Positions 7,391 to 16,584 of a stretch of DNA of 54,173 nucleotides are shown here, piece by piece. The notes under the pieces were generated by a model, which ran no database searches, was not told where the DNA came from, and worked only from the letters and a program-made list of their open reading frames with translations. Position 1 is the stretch's first letter, and each line of letters starts with the position of its first letter. The DNA is from Eubacteriaceae bacterium (lineage in GTDB: Bacteria; Bacillota; Clostridia; Eubacteriales; Eubacteriaceae). Made by a program: the position numbers and the translations under genes. The stretch covers positions 1 through 54,173 of the forward strand of contig JASGLP010000014.1 in assembly GCA_030156895.1 (NCBI GenBank), read 5' to 3'.

Positions 7391-10300
7391 ATGGCTAAAA
7401 CATTTTCTTCAAAAGCTTTGACAGCAAATTTAACGCAAACACAAGATGAAAATATCATTATCCCTGATAATCAAAAATGGTTTGGTCAATTATCGAAAGA
7501 ATATTTAGGTGTCTATAATCAAACGCAAAAGTTTTTAATCGAGCTTAACCATGCTTATTGCGATAAAAACTATGTACTCGATGTTTTGCAGACAATTTGT
7601 CTTGATGATTCCAAAATCTACGAAAATCAGGATGAATCTAACAAAGCTTTTTTAACGATAACTGAAATATTAGAAGTCATCACAAAATCAAAATTAAATG
7701 AAAGACAGCGCGAACATCTCATTTCGATCCATATTCGATTTATTGACCATTTAGCCAAAATGAAAAAGCCTGCTACAGATGCAGTTTTAGAACTGCTAAA
7801 TATTTTTGAAAGAAATATCGAAGAATACGAATTACTCTATCTAAAACAATCAGGATTGATAAAGATCTACTTTGAAACAGTCGTTGAGATAACTGAGTTT
7901 TCTGAACAGGTCATTCGTATCACTAAAAATATACTGAATCGATGTATCATTTTTTGGGAAAAAACGACAGCGATTGAAATTTGGTTTAATTCAAAACATG
8001 AATTGTTTGTTCTGATGTCACGTGAAAAAATCGCGGAACTAGGGGATGCTTTCTATAAACAACTTAAAAAAAACTATGCTGAAGCCAATTCTTTTGATGG
8101 ATTAAAAGAACAAAAGTTTTTCAATGAGCTTGCCGAATTTTATCGAGCCTTTACAGAGTATTTTGCGTCACATCATGAACGTTTATACTACTTAACTTAC
8201 CTTTTGCATTTACCAGGAATGATCACGCTAAAAGATCATCTGATTTATGATATGAACCGAAATCTCAGAAATATTTTTGATGAACCTGATTTTAACAATG
8301 AAAGCGCTTTTCTGGATACTTTATTCTGTGAATTTCATGAATTGGTGGCTGATCATGGTGATATGGTACTCGATTGTATTAAAACTTTAGGGACTGAGAT
8401 TTTAAATACAAAAAAAAGCCAGAATATCAATTATTTTGTAAAATTATTGATTGAATTAGGATTTGTACATCCGGGTAAACTCATTTTAAATGAAGATTGG
8501 CAAATACTAAGTCACATCAACCATGTTAAAAACATCAGAATTTGGATGGAATTAATAGAAATAAATCCCAAAGTCATGCAGGAGTTGCTGGCCGCTTTGA
8601 TTATCAATTTAAAACTCGGTGGGATTTTTATTTCGGATACAGACCTTTTTCAGCGGGATATCACAAAACTGTTAAACGTTGATATTGAACCTGTTTATCG
8701 GGATATTAAACAATTGGCACGGATTTTTCCCGTTTATTTTCGAGAAATTGGTGCGGAAGGTGATCTTCGAGATGCGACAACAGAGATTGACGAATTATCG
8801 AGACGAAAGGATCGTCTGATTCATTTTATGAGAAAACAAATCCATATCGAGAGTAATAACACCCATATTGATCTTAGTCGTAAAATAATTAACTACTGGT
8901 ATGATGGCGATAAAAGTCCGCTGCAAATGATTATTCCGAATGATATTTTTTTACAACTGAACCCACAGAGCGAATGGTTTAAAGGGGTTCATCAAGTAAT
9001 GCATGATCTATGCGACTATCTCTCGATAAGTCCTGAAGAATTGTTTGAAAAGAGTTTTGAAGTGTTTCACACTCAATCCAAAACGTTTTTTAAAAATGCG
9101 CACTCGGACTATCGACGCGTCTATCTGATTTTCAATGTCTATTATTTATTAGTTGAAAAATATTCATTTGAGACTGATGATATTTTTAAAATATTACATC
9201 CATATAACTTGAATTTATTGAATGAGCAAAAACAGTTGCAGGACAGTTTTAAAAATAATGATCCTTTTGCATCTATTAAGGCGATCTATCAGATTATGCA
9301 TCGACTAAAAAACATTATTCTCGAAAAAAAACCAAGCGAGGCAGCTGAGAACATTTATTACAAACGACATATTGCCGCTGATATTCCTTCTATGTACGGT
9401 GAATACGTGGAAGCAAAATTCGATGCTTTGGGATTGACCTACCGGCTTGAAAAGTTTGTTTCAAAACTGATGCGTCAGATTACGCAACCCTTTATGACGG
9501 AATATGTTACGGTAAGAACATTTAGAAATATTCATCAGATTCTTCTTTTATTTCAAGAAGGTCTGGAATTGGATGGAATCATCAATCAGGGTTTTAATTC
9601 TAATTTGGATATGCTAAAGTACGGATTGGTTTCGCCAAGTTTTTCAATTGAGCAGTACATTAATTTATTTTCATTCATGGCTAATGACATCAAACAGATC
9701 ACACAAGAATATTTTTATGATCTGTTTAAGAAGCCCCTGGAAGTCATTATCCCCCAACTAAATAAGAAGCAAATCGCCCAAAATAAGGGATTAAAACATA
9801 TGGAGTCTGAACGGTTTTTACGTGATAATCTTGCAACTGCATTTTTGATTCAGGATCTAGATAATTTTATTACTGATATTATCAGCAGTTTGAGACATTT
9901 AATTTTAAATTATTCATCAAAATCTCTGGAAAGTATGCTTACCTATGATCCAGATATTACCTTTAGTCTTCTAACGCAAAATAGTGAAAACATCGACAAT
10001 CCCGTTTTTTTAGGTGCCAAAGCATTTTTCTTAAAAAAATTGATTTCGTATGAATTTAATGTACCACCTGGATTTGTTATAACGACAGAAGTATTTAGAC
10101 ATAAAGATATCATTACAGAACATCCTATTATTCAAGAAGATTTTAATCGTCAGCTAATAACCTATATCGAAAAGATTGAAAAGCTGACAAATAAAAAATT
10201 TGGATCAGCTGTAAGTCCCATTTTCTTTTCAATTCGATCTGGTTCTTCCATTTCTTTACCTGGCGCAATGAAAACATTCCTAAACGTTGGTATGAATGAT

Positions 10301-11467
10301 GAAATAGCAAGCGCTTATAGTCAGCAGTCGGGTTGTGAGTGGACTGCCTGGGATTGTTATCGCCGCTTTTTACAAAGTTGGGGGATGGCCTTTGGCCTCG
10401 ATCGAGATATTTTTGACGCCAAAATCAATGATTTCAAGCGAAACAGCGGTATTAAACTGAAAAGAGATTTTTCACCTGCTCAAATGAAAGAAATTGCTTT
10501 TCAATATAAAAAAATTCTTAGTGATCATCATATTGAATTCGAAACTGATCCCTTTAGTCAGCTAAAACAAGCTATTTCTTCTGTTCTTGATTCTTGGTCT
10601 TCTGAAAGTGCCAGATCCTATCGTAGCCATCTGCAGATTGCAGATGAATGGGGAACTGCAGTGATTGTTCAACAAATGGTCATGGGAAATCTATCAGAAA
10701 ATTCAGGCACTGGGGTTGTCTTTACCTCCAGTCCCTTTTCTGACGAAACGGGGATTAATCTTTATGGTGATTTTTCTCTTTGCTCCCAGGGTGAGGATGT
10801 CGTTTCCGGATTAGTTACCACCTTACCAATCAGCGAGACACAAAGAAAATATAATCAGGAAACTGGACTGTCATTAGAAAAGCGTTTTCCCTCAATTTTC
10901 AATAAATTAACTGAATATGCAAATCATTTAATAAATCTTTATGGATATGTTCATCAGGAAATAGAATTTACTTTTGAAACAGATCGTTCACAAGACCTTT
11001 ATATATTGCAGATAAGAAATCAGAAGATCAGAAAACAGGAATCCGTTAGTGCTTTTGTTCTAATTCCTAAAGAAATGGAACTTGTGGGACACGGGATTGG
11101 AATGAGTCAGGAAGTGCTATCTGGCTATTTAGCATTTGATCGTGATGATATTGAAGTGATAAAAAATTATAACGACAATAATCATGTGATCCTGGTTAGA
11201 CCAGATACAGTACCCGATGATATTCCTTTAATTTTTTCCTGTGATGGCCTGATTACGGCCAAAGGCGGCGTTACTTCCCATGCCGCTGTTACCGCTACAA
11301 GTATCGGTAAAGTTTGTATTGTCCAGTGTCGAGGCTTGATGGTTGATGATCAGAAAAAGGAATGCAAGATTAATGGTTATGTTTTAAAAGCGCGTGAACC
11401 CATTTCCATAGATGGTAATCTTGGCAATATTTATCGTGGAATATACCCAATTACAAATGATACATGA
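7391..11467 (+). CDS. PEP synthase/PPDK-like dikinase with a long helical N-terminus and no PEP barrel
   Basis: The protein has 1358 residues. The first ~860 are largely helical and match nothing I know. Residues ~865-1220 form a PPDK/PpsA ATP-grasp domain: an entry motif VPPGFVITTE, then RSGSSISLPGAMKTFLNVG, equivalent to the RSGAxxSMPG motif of pyruvate phosphate dikinase. Residues ~1235-1340 are a swivelling phosphohistidine domain with GGVTSHAAVTA; the catalytic His is about residue 1297. The C-terminal TIM barrel that binds PEP/pyruvate is absent, so the acceptor is probably not pyruvate unless a partner supplies it. Rifampin phosphotransferase and glucan water dikinase show that this ATP/His core can serve other acceptors. 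AAAGGAG lies 8 bp before the ATG. It appears monocistronic. Confidence 0.75.
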   Translation: MAKTFSSKALTANLTQTQDENIIIPDNQKWFGQLSKEYLGVYNQTQKFLIELNHAYCDKNYVLDVLQTICLDDSKIYENQDESNKAFLTITEILEVITKSKLNERQREHLISIHIRFIDHLAKMKKPATDAVLELLNIFERNIEEYELLYLKQSGLIKIYFETVVEITEFSEQVIRITKNILNRCIIFWEKTTAIEIWFNSKHELFVLMSREKIAELGDAFYKQLKKNYAEANSFDGLKEQKFFNELAEFYRAFTEYFASHHERLYYLTYLLHLPGMITLKDHLIYDMNRNLRNIFDEPDFNNESAFLDTLFCEFHELVADHGDMVLDCIKTLGTEILNTKKSQNINYFVKLLIELGFVHPGKLILNEDWQILSHINHVKNIRIWMELIEINPKVMQELLAALIINLKLGGIFISDTDLFQRDITKLLNVDIEPVYRDIKQLARIFPVYFREIGAEGDLRDATTEIDELSRRKDRLIHFMRKQIHIESNNTHIDLSRKIINYWYDGDKSPLQMIIPNDIFLQLNPQSEWFKGVHQVMHDLCDYLSISPEELFEKSFEVFHTQSKTFFKNAHSDYRRVYLIFNVYYLLVEKYSFETDDIFKILHPYNLNLLNEQKQLQDSFKNNDPFASIKAIYQIMHRLKNIILEKKPSEAAENIYYKRHIAADIPSMYGEYVEAKFDALGLTYRLEKFVSKLMRQITQPFMTEYVTVRTFRNIHQILLLFQEGLELDGIINQGFNSNLDMLKYGLVSPSFSIEQYINLFSFMANDIKQITQEYFYDLFKKPLEVIIPQLNKKQIAQNKGLKHMESERFLRDNLATAFLIQDLDNFITDIISSLRHLILNYSSKSLESMLTYDPDITFSLLTQNSENIDNPVFLGAKAFFLKKLISYEFNVPPGFVITTEVFRHKDIITEHPIIQEDFNRQLITYIEKIEKLTNKKFGSAVSPIFFSIRSGSSISLPGAMKTFLNVGMNDEIASAYSQQSGCEWTAWDCYRRFLQSWGMAFGLDRDIFDAKINDFKRNSGIKLKRDFSPAQMKEIAFQYKKILSDHHIEFETDPFSQLKQAISSVLDSWSSESARSYRSHLQIADEWGTAVIVQQMVMGNLSENSGTGVVFTSSPFSDETGINLYGDFSLCSQGEDVVSGLVTTLPISETQRKYNQETGLSLEKRFPSIFNKLTEYANHLINLYGYVHQEIEFTFETDRSQDLYILQIRNQKIRKQESVSAFVLIPKEMELVGHGIGMSQEVLSGYLAFDRDDIEVIKNYNDNNHVILVRPDTVPDDIPLIFSCDGLITAKGGVTSHAAVTATSIGKVCIVQCRGLMVDDQKKECKINGYVLKAREPISIDGNLGNIYRGIYPITNDT

Positions 11468-11534
11468 TTTTGAAAGTTGGCTTTTGCTTAAAAACACACT
11501 ATTCGTAAAATATTAAATATATATAATAAATCAA

Positions 11535-11563
11535 TTGACCAACGTTTGCAATCGTGATAAACT
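11535..11563 (+). promoter_or_regulatory. promoter of the URO-D family gene
   Basis: TTGACC (11535-11540), a 17-bp spacer and TAAACT (11558-11563) lie about 50 bp before the start codon. Confidence 0.5.
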
Positions 11564-11615
11564 ATAAAAGAAATAAATGTGCGCATATTAAATTTACTTC
11601 TAAATGGAGGCTAAA

Positions 11616-12608
11616 ATGCTAACGATAAGGCAGAACTTACTGGAAACAATTAATGGGGGAAATCCGGATCGGTTTGTTAAACAGTATGAATTTCTGGATT
11701 TGATTATGGAAGCACCCATTCTTGATTTTGGAATTGATTTTGCGGCTGGACCAGGCTCAACTGGCAAAAACGGCTGGGGTGTCACCATTCAGTGGTTGGA
11801 AGGCCAACCAGGTCCATTTCCGGTTCATGATGAAGAACACATTGTTTTAAAAGATATAACAAAATGGAAGGAGCAGGTTAAAATGCCTTCACTGGAAAGA
11901 CCTGAAGAAGCTTGGGCAGCAGCAGTTGCACATGCCAATTCGGTTGATCGGAGTGAAAAGTTCGTGACCGCCTGCTATTTTACAGGGATTTTTGAACAAT
12001 TACATTATCTGATGGGGATGGAAAATGCCCTAATGGCTTTTTATGAGGAACCAGAAGCACTCCATGAACTGATCGATTATTTAGTTGAATATGAGATTAA
12101 GTTTGCAAAAGAGTCTATCAAATACCTGAAGCCTGATGCATTATTCCATCATGACGATTGGGGAACACAAAAGTCAACCTTTATATCGCCTGAAATGTTT
12201 GCAGAATTTATTGAACCAGCTTATAAAAAAATATATGGTTATTATAAAGAAAATGGCGTAGAAGTTGTTGTCCATCATTGTGATAGCTACGCAGCTACTT
12301 TTGTTCCGTCAATGATTGAAATGGGCTTAGACATTTGGCAAGGCTGTATGTCAACCAACAATGTACCGGAATTAGTTAAAATGTATGGTGGAAAAATTTC
12401 CTTCATGGGTGATATTGATAATGGAAAGCTGGATAAACCTGATTGGACACAGGAAGAAGTAAAGATTAACGTCGATCGGGCCTGCAAAGAGTGTGGCAAA
12501 CTTTATTATATTCCATGTCTGGTAATGGGTGGCCCTGATTCACTATTCCCAGGAGTATATGATGCAGTTAGTGCAGAAATAGACCAAATGAGTAGAGAAA
12601 TGTTTTAG
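11616..12608 (+). CDS. uroporphyrinogen decarboxylase (URO-D) family protein, MtaA/CmuA-like
   Basis: The 330-residue protein has the URO-D TIM-barrel fold as used by corrinoid methyltransferases. A zinc motif is visible: H220-H221-C222 in VVHHCDSYA and C301 in IPCLVMGGPDS, matching the HxC...C ligands of MtaA, which activate the thiol of coenzyme M or another acceptor. True HemE lacks this motif, so a methyl transfer role is likelier than porphyrin synthesis. In acetogens such proteins belong to methyl-group pathways, but no corrinoid protein gene is adjacent. I chose the ATG at 11616 because TGGAGG lies 6 bp upstream; an ATG at 11604 overlaps that site. It is transcribed alone and ends at a strong terminator. 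Confidence 0.8.
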   Translation: MLTIRQNLLETINGGNPDRFVKQYEFLDLIMEAPILDFGIDFAAGPGSTGKNGWGVTIQWLEGQPGPFPVHDEEHIVLKDITKWKEQVKMPSLERPEEAWAAAVAHANSVDRSEKFVTACYFTGIFEQLHYLMGMENALMAFYEEPEALHELIDYLVEYEIKFAKESIKYLKPDALFHHDDWGTQKSTFISPEMFAEFIEPAYKKIYGYYKENGVEVVVHHCDSYAATFVPSMIEMGLDIWQGCMSTNNVPELVKMYGGKISFMGDIDNGKLDKPDWTQEEVKINVDRACKECGKLYYIPCLVMGGPDSLFPGVYDAVSAEIDQMSREMF

Positions 12609-12612
12609 CAAA

Positions 12613-12664
12613 AAAGCAAACATCAAATTCAAGGAATGACCTTGACAGATGTTTGCTTTTTTTT
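12613..12664. terminator. bidirectional terminator between the URO-D gene and the MFS gene
   Basis: AAAAGCAAACATC pairs with GATGTTTGCTTTT, with an inner stem TCAAGG/CCTTGA. It runs into eight T residues on the plus strand and has A residues on the left side, so it can serve both convergent genes. Confidence 0.85.
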
Positions 12665-12729
12665 ACTCAGAAAATGTCTCTAAAAATTTCTAGAAGATTT
12701 ATTAAAGATAAAACCCTGTCGTATATTTG

Positions 12730-13920
12730 TTACATTTGCTGATTTTGGACTGACGACGCTTGAGGTCGATTTAAATAGTTGTAACCGATAAAAGCAATCA
12801 CTGAAAGCACCAGCAATCCAACTGCAGAAATCAGATATTTTGATTTTAAATCACCAGATCCTAAAAGGGCAGATAATGGATTCAAAATAATTGGGGATAA
12901 AAACATTCCGAGATTGACTGAAGCAGTAACAATTGCGATAGCTGTTGCACTTAATTGTGGAACAACAGCGTTTGCAGCAATAAATGTACCAGAGGGCATA
13001 ATTGAAGCCAGTGCAAAACCACCGCATACAGCAGCGATAAATAGGATTGAAAGATTACCGGCAAAAACGACTAATCCCATTCCAATACCTACAATAATCA
13101 GAGCAAAAGGCAATGTTTGCTTTTTAAAAATGCGTTGAATATGTCCAAACAAAATGCCCGTCAACATGCCAGCCCCAGAATAAACAGTATTAATTAAGCC
13201 AGTTGTTGAAGCGTTGCCAAAACCGTTTTCAATTACAACAGAAGAAATGTTGGCCTGGAAAACAAATTGAAAGACACCATAAAAAAAGAAAACAAAAGCG
13301 GTGAAAAAAACAGTAGCGTTTAGTTTTGCCGCAGCTGTTGATTGCTCAAAATGATGTTCGTGGACAGGGTCTTCTTTAGGTAATGTTTTTAAAGTGATGA
13401 ACAGAGCTGGAATAAAAAACAAATAGACAAGATAAGAATAATTCCATTGAATACTTGCCAGCATACCCGCGAGAAAAGCAAGAACCATTCCACCTCCGTT
13501 GACAAAAGCTGATTGCAAACCCATCATGGCACTACTTTCGTCGCCTTTAAAATAATCTGCGATCAGTGCCATTGTCATGGTTGAATTGATACCCTGAGCA
13601 ATCCCGATTAATAAGCTAGAAAATAATAAGATATAAATGCTGATACTTCCAAATACAAAAGCAATTGCGCCCCCTGAAAAACCGGACAGCAGACCAAAAA
13701 TAATGATTTTTCGTTTAGGGATTTTCATTGATAACGGTCCTGATGCAAAAGCAAAAACGACGCCTAAAAGTGGGGGAATGGTTAAAATCATTTGCACCAA
13801 TGAAGAATCAATACCGGTAAAATAAGCCTGAATATCTGCAAGTACTGCAGATGCTGTCATCGATATCATACAAAGTGCTGATAACGATAAAATCGATAAT
13901 TTAATACTAGATGTTTTCAA
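12730..13920 (-). CDS. major facilitator superfamily transporter
   Basis: The 396-residue protein has about twelve hydrophobic segments, and KIPKRKIIIFG between TM2 and TM3 corresponds to the MFS loop signature. The central loop (HEHHFEQSTAAAK) separates the two six-helix halves. It resembles drug/metabolite efflux or organic anion permeases, but the substrate cannot be told. I chose the TTG at 13920-13918 because a full AAGGAGG stands 5 bp upstream; the longer frame from 13977 has no such site and adds 19 unlikely residues. It is convergent with the URO-D gene and transcribed alone. Confidence 0.85.
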   Translation of the reverse strand: MKTSSIKLSILSLSALCMISMTASAVLADIQAYFTGIDSSLVQMILTIPPLLGVVFAFASGPLSMKIPKRKIIIFGLLSGFSGGAIAFVFGSISIYILLFSSLLIGIAQGINSTMTMALIADYFKGDESSAMMGLQSAFVNGGGMVLAFLAGMLASIQWNYSYLVYLFFIPALFITLKTLPKEDPVHEHHFEQSTAAAKLNATVFFTAFVFFFYGVFQFVFQANISSVVIENGFGNASTTGLINTVYSGAGMLTGILFGHIQRIFKKQTLPFALIIVGIGMGLVVFAGNLSILFIAAVCGGFALASIMPSGTFIAANAVVPQLSATAIAIVTASVNLGMFLSPIILNPLSALLGSGDLKSKYLISAVGLLVLSVIAFIGYNYLNRPQASSVQNQQM

Positions 13921-13977
13921 ACTTGCCTCCTTAAAATATAATGAAACTATTATATCATAAAGAGCAATATTGTTCAC

Positions 13978-14063
13978 GTTTAATATTTTAAATTTTTGAT
14001 GAATTGACTTTATTTTATCTTTTCAATCAAAAATATTTCTATATTGGAACAAAATATTTTCTG
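13978..14063. other. AT-rich divergent intergenic stretch
   Basis: The interval between the MFS start and the promoter of the HExxH membrane protein holds no supported gene. A frame on the minus strand here lacks a ribosome site and has unlikely composition. Confidence 0.5.
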
Positions 14064-14092
14064 TTGTAGAAAACAATTAGTATGGTTATAAT
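14064..14092 (+). promoter_or_regulatory. promoter of the HExxH membrane protein gene
   Basis: TTGTAG (14064-14069), a 17-bp spacer and TATAAT (14087-14092) are followed by an unusually long leader of about 170 nt to the ATG at 14270. The leader holds a small dyad (CAGTT/AACTG at about 14200-14225) but no recognised riboswitch. Confidence 0.5.
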
Positions 14093-14269
14093 AGGCATAA
14101 TTAGCAAAGGATAAAAGCAATTTTATGGTTTTTGATCCGTCAATGAACAAGTAGATGAAATAATTTAAAGTGCGATTATATTCAAGGCTATTATTTTTCA
14201 AAGCCAGTTCCGGAGCGCCAACTGTTGACTGTCCTGAAAAGAAAAAGTTAGGTGACGATTGAGGTTTAT

Positions 14270-15064
14270 ATGATAACTGAAATAGCAAAAATGACTGCGT
14301 TGGAATTGATATATATTTTGGGTCCAATTTTTGTATTTGGATTTTTATTGGGCTTTCTAGAAAATCTTACAAATAAGAATATGTGCCATTCTTTTGGCAA
14401 GAATGCGCTACTGATTACTGGCATAATTGGTGTACCTGTTCATGAAATCAGTCATGCAATTGCAGCAAAAATATTTTTCCATAAAATAAGCGAGATCAAA
14501 CTATTTCAAAAACCAGATGCTCAGGGCGTAATGGGCTATGTTACCCATTCCTACAATTCCAAAAACATTCATCAGCTGTGTGGTAATTTTTTCATTGGAA
14601 TCGCGCCAATTTTTGGCGGTTCAATCGCAATTATCACATTGATTTATCTTTTTTTCCCTGATGGATTTAGTATATTTTTTAACAGTTCACAGCAGCTACT
14701 TGTAGAACCCATTTTCAGCGGATCGCTTTTGGCAGATATTTTTGATTTTCAATTTGAATTCTTTAAATCAATATTTGATCCGAATCATTTTAAGCAAATT
14801 ACATTTTATATCTTTATTTTTTTTACCCTTGCCATTTCGTCTCACATGTCATTAAGCATTGCTGATTTAAAAGGGGCTTTATCAGGGCTTGTGATCATGA
14901 TAGTTATTTTATTTGCTTTAAATATTTTAGGTTTCAATCAGCTTTTTTTAAGTTTTGATATCTTAAAATTTAATCTGCTTATTTGTCTTGTTCTGATGCT
15001 TGCAACAGTATTTTCCTTATTTTCTTTTCTGATCAGTTTAGTTTTTCGAATGTTTAGCCGATAA
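14270..15064 (+). CDS. membrane protein with HExxH motif, putative metallopeptidase-like
   Basis: The 264-residue protein has about six to seven hydrophobic segments. In the second part of the N-terminal half, VPVHEISHAIAAKIFFHKI places an HEISH zinc motif at a membrane segment, the layout of site-2 type and M50-like intramembrane peptidases. A clear second motif (NxxPxxxxDG type) is not seen, so the third zinc ligand is uncertain. The substrate is unknown. I chose the ATG at 14270 because TGAGG lies 5 bp upstream; the frame also opens at a GTG at 14252. The next gene, for a YjfB protein, follows 64 bp later on the same strand. Confidence 0.65.
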   Translation: MITEIAKMTALELIYILGPIFVFGFLLGFLENLTNKNMCHSFGKNALLITGIIGVPVHEISHAIAAKIFFHKISEIKLFQKPDAQGVMGYVTHSYNSKNIHQLCGNFFIGIAPIFGGSIAIITLIYLFFPDGFSIFFNSSQQLLVEPIFSGSLLADIFDFQFEFFKSIFDPNHFKQITFYIFIFFTLAISSHMSLSIADLKGALSGLVIMIVILFALNILGFNQLFLSFDILKFNLLICLVLMLATVFSLFSFLISLVFRMFSR

Positions 15065-15128
15065 ATTATATAAGTCCATTTTTTGATCTGTTAAATAAGT
15101 CTGATGGGATCTGGAAAGGAGGTAAATT

Positions 15129-15329
15129 ATGGATATTGCAGCATTATCAATGGGAATGAGCCAAATGGAGTTTGCTCAGCAGGCAAGTCTTTCTGTAATG
15201 AAAATGGCTATGGATACGGGAGAAACTCAAATGACTGAAATGATTGACATGCTTCAGGAAAACACATCGTCTGGAGTAAATTACCCACCTGATCCTAATA
15301 TTGGTCAGTTGCTGGATATTTCGGTTTGA
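15129..15329 (+). CDS. YjfB family protein (putative motility protein)
   Basis: The 66-residue protein begins MDIAALSMGMSQ and continues with a helical stretch and a C-terminal DPNIGQLLDISV, which is the pattern of the YjfB family. Its members are small soluble proteins linked to motility gene sets in Bacilli and Clostridia; the molecular role is not established. The ribosome site GGAAAGGAGG is very strong. It ends at the shared terminator at 15335-15369. Confidence 0.8.
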   Translation: MDIAALSMGMSQMEFAQQASLSVMKMAMDTGETQMTEMIDMLQENTSSGVNYPPDPNIGQLLDISV

Positions 15330-15334
15330 GAAAT

Positions 15335-15369
15335 AAAAAAAACGCAATCCCTGTGGTTGCGTTTTTTTA
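15335..15369. terminator. bidirectional terminator between yjfB-like gene and lipoprotein gene
   Basis: AAAAAAACGCAA and TTGCGTTTTTTT form a perfect stem with a short loop, carrying both an A run and a T run, so it acts for both convergent genes. Confidence 0.88.
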
Positions 15370-15371
15370 CT

Positions 15372-15797
15372 TTATTGAATCGTGTTATCGGGTGAAAGCA
15401 GTTGATAATCGCTGTTAGATTTCCCCGCCAATACAGAAAGATTCAATTCCTGATTGATCTCATCCACAATCGCACGAATTGCGGCGTCATCACTATTATA
15501 AATGACGCAATTTATTGTCGTCTCATCAACTAATAGTGCACCGACGTAATAACTACCATTTGAAATAGTCATTGTCAGACCATCAGTGTGATCAAGAATC
15601 ATCTTTTTAACACGTTCTACGGCATCATCTGTTTCAATTATTTGCTGACCGCTTGTTGAATCATTTAAACCAATCAGTAGTTCATAACGCGTAGTCGACG
15701 TTAATTCAAAGTAATCAGAATCCTTATTCGAACTACATGCTGATAAAGATATGCCGACAAAAATAAGCAATACAGTTATAAAAATTTTTCGTTTCAA
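15372..15797 (-). CDS. small lipoprotein, possibly YhcN/YlaJ-like
   Basis: The 141-residue protein has a lipoprotein signal (KRKIFITVLLIFVGISLSAC), with the lipobox LSAC giving Cys21 as the lipidated residue. The mature part has a VERVKKMI...IRAIVDEI pattern of paired alpha/beta units, like the YhcN/YlaJ sporulation lipoproteins; that assignment is tentative. The TTG start at 15797 has AAAGAGG 7 bp upstream. It lies 23 bp downstream of the LOG-family gene, so the two probably share a transcript. Confidence 0.7.
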   Translation of the reverse strand: MKRKIFITVLLIFVGISLSACSSNKDSDYFELTSTTRYELLIGLNDSTSGQQIIETDDAVERVKKMILDHTDGLTMTISNGSYYVGALLVDETTINCVIYNSDDAAIRAIVDEINQELNLSVLAGKSNSDYQLLSPDNTIQ

Positions 15798-15820
15798 AAG
15801 GTTACCTCTTTCAAATTAAT

Positions 15821-16417
15821 TTATTTTAAGCTGTTGGAATCTTTTGATTTTTCCCATTTGTATTCGAGAACCGGCGGGGTATAGTGGAACATCTGATTGA
15901 TTAAACTTTCTGGATTGTCAGAAATCGTCAATAATTCTTTGTTTGAAGGTTTCATAAAACCCTCAGAGGCAATTGTATTAACCAAATTAATAAAAGGATC
16001 AAAATAATTGGCGATATTCAAAATACCAATAGGCTTCTGATGAATTCCAAGTTGCGCCCAACTAAAAATTTCAAATAGCTCTTCAAAGGTGCCAACACCG
16101 CCAGGAATGGCAATAAAACCGTCGGATAGATCAGCCATGGTTTTTTTTCGCTCAGACATATCGCTAACTTCTATCAATCTTGTCAGTTTCGTATTAATTA
16201 CTTTGTCTGGAAAAAGACTGACTGGAATAACACCAGTAACTTTTCCATTATGTTCAAGTATCGTACTGGCAATTTCACCCATAAGACCTACACTTGAACC
16301 GCCATAAACCAATTCAAGATTGTTTTTTATAAATAAATTGCCAAGCTGTTTCGTCATATTTTTGTATTCTGGTCTTAAACCAAGATTTGATCCTGAATAC
16401 ACACATAGTCTTTTCAT
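15821..16417 (-). CDS. LOG family protein (TIGR00730, nucleotide 5'-monophosphate phosphoribohydrolase type)
   Basis: The 198-residue Rossmann-like protein has the family signature PGGVGTFEE and an N-terminal CVYSGSN. Proteins of this family hydrolyse the N-glycosidic bond of nucleoside monophosphates; in plants LOG activates cytokinins, and bacterial members act in nucleotide turnover. The start has GGGAGG upstream and a promoter at 16483-16455. It is followed closely by the lipoprotein gene. Confidence 0.88.
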   Translation of the reverse strand: MKRLCVYSGSNLGLRPEYKNMTKQLGNLFIKNNLELVYGGSSVGLMGEIASTILEHNGKVTGVIPVSLFPDKVINTKLTRLIEVSDMSERKKTMADLSDGFIAIPGGVGTFEELFEIFSWAQLGIHQKPIGILNIANYFDPFINLVNTIASEGFMKPSNKELLTISDNPESLINQMFHYTPPVLEYKWEKSKDSNSLK

Positions 16418-16454
16418 ATATAAAACCTCCCGATCTTCAATACATGTAGAAAAC

Positions 16455-16483
16455 AGTATAACAAATGTCTTACCCTTTGTCGA
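16455..16483 (-). promoter_or_regulatory. promoter of the LOG-family gene
   Basis: On the minus strand TCGACA (16483-16478), a 17-bp spacer and TATACT (16460-16455) lie about 38 bp before the ATG. Confidence 0.6.
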
Positions 16484-16549
16484 GTTATTGTATTACCTAC
16501 TTTTTATGCGTAATAATCTCTAAGTCGGGTATACAAATAAAAACTAATC

Positions 16550-16574
16550 AAAGGAGAAACTGTTTCTAACAGTT
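16550..16574 (+). promoter_or_regulatory. displaced Shine-Dalgarno followed by a stem-loop
   Basis: A strong AAAGGAG (16550-16556) lies 28 bp before the ATG at 16585, too far for normal use. Between them AACTGT (16558-16563) pairs with ACAGTT (16569-16574). Folding would bring the strong site to within about 10 nt of the start. A weaker AAGAG lies next to the ATG, so the hairpin could set translation strength. Confidence 0.4.
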
Positions 16575-16584
16575 AAAAGAGAAA

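Noticed and set aside
14010..14327. Minus-strand ORF of 105 codons
   Set aside because: No ribosome binding site, composition atypical of a protein, and it overlaps the promoter, leader and start of the HExxH gene on the other strand.
15065..15128. Flagellar sigma-D promoter before the YjfB gene
   Set aside because: GCCGATAA occurs at the end of the preceding gene, but there is no TAAA-type -35 at the right distance.
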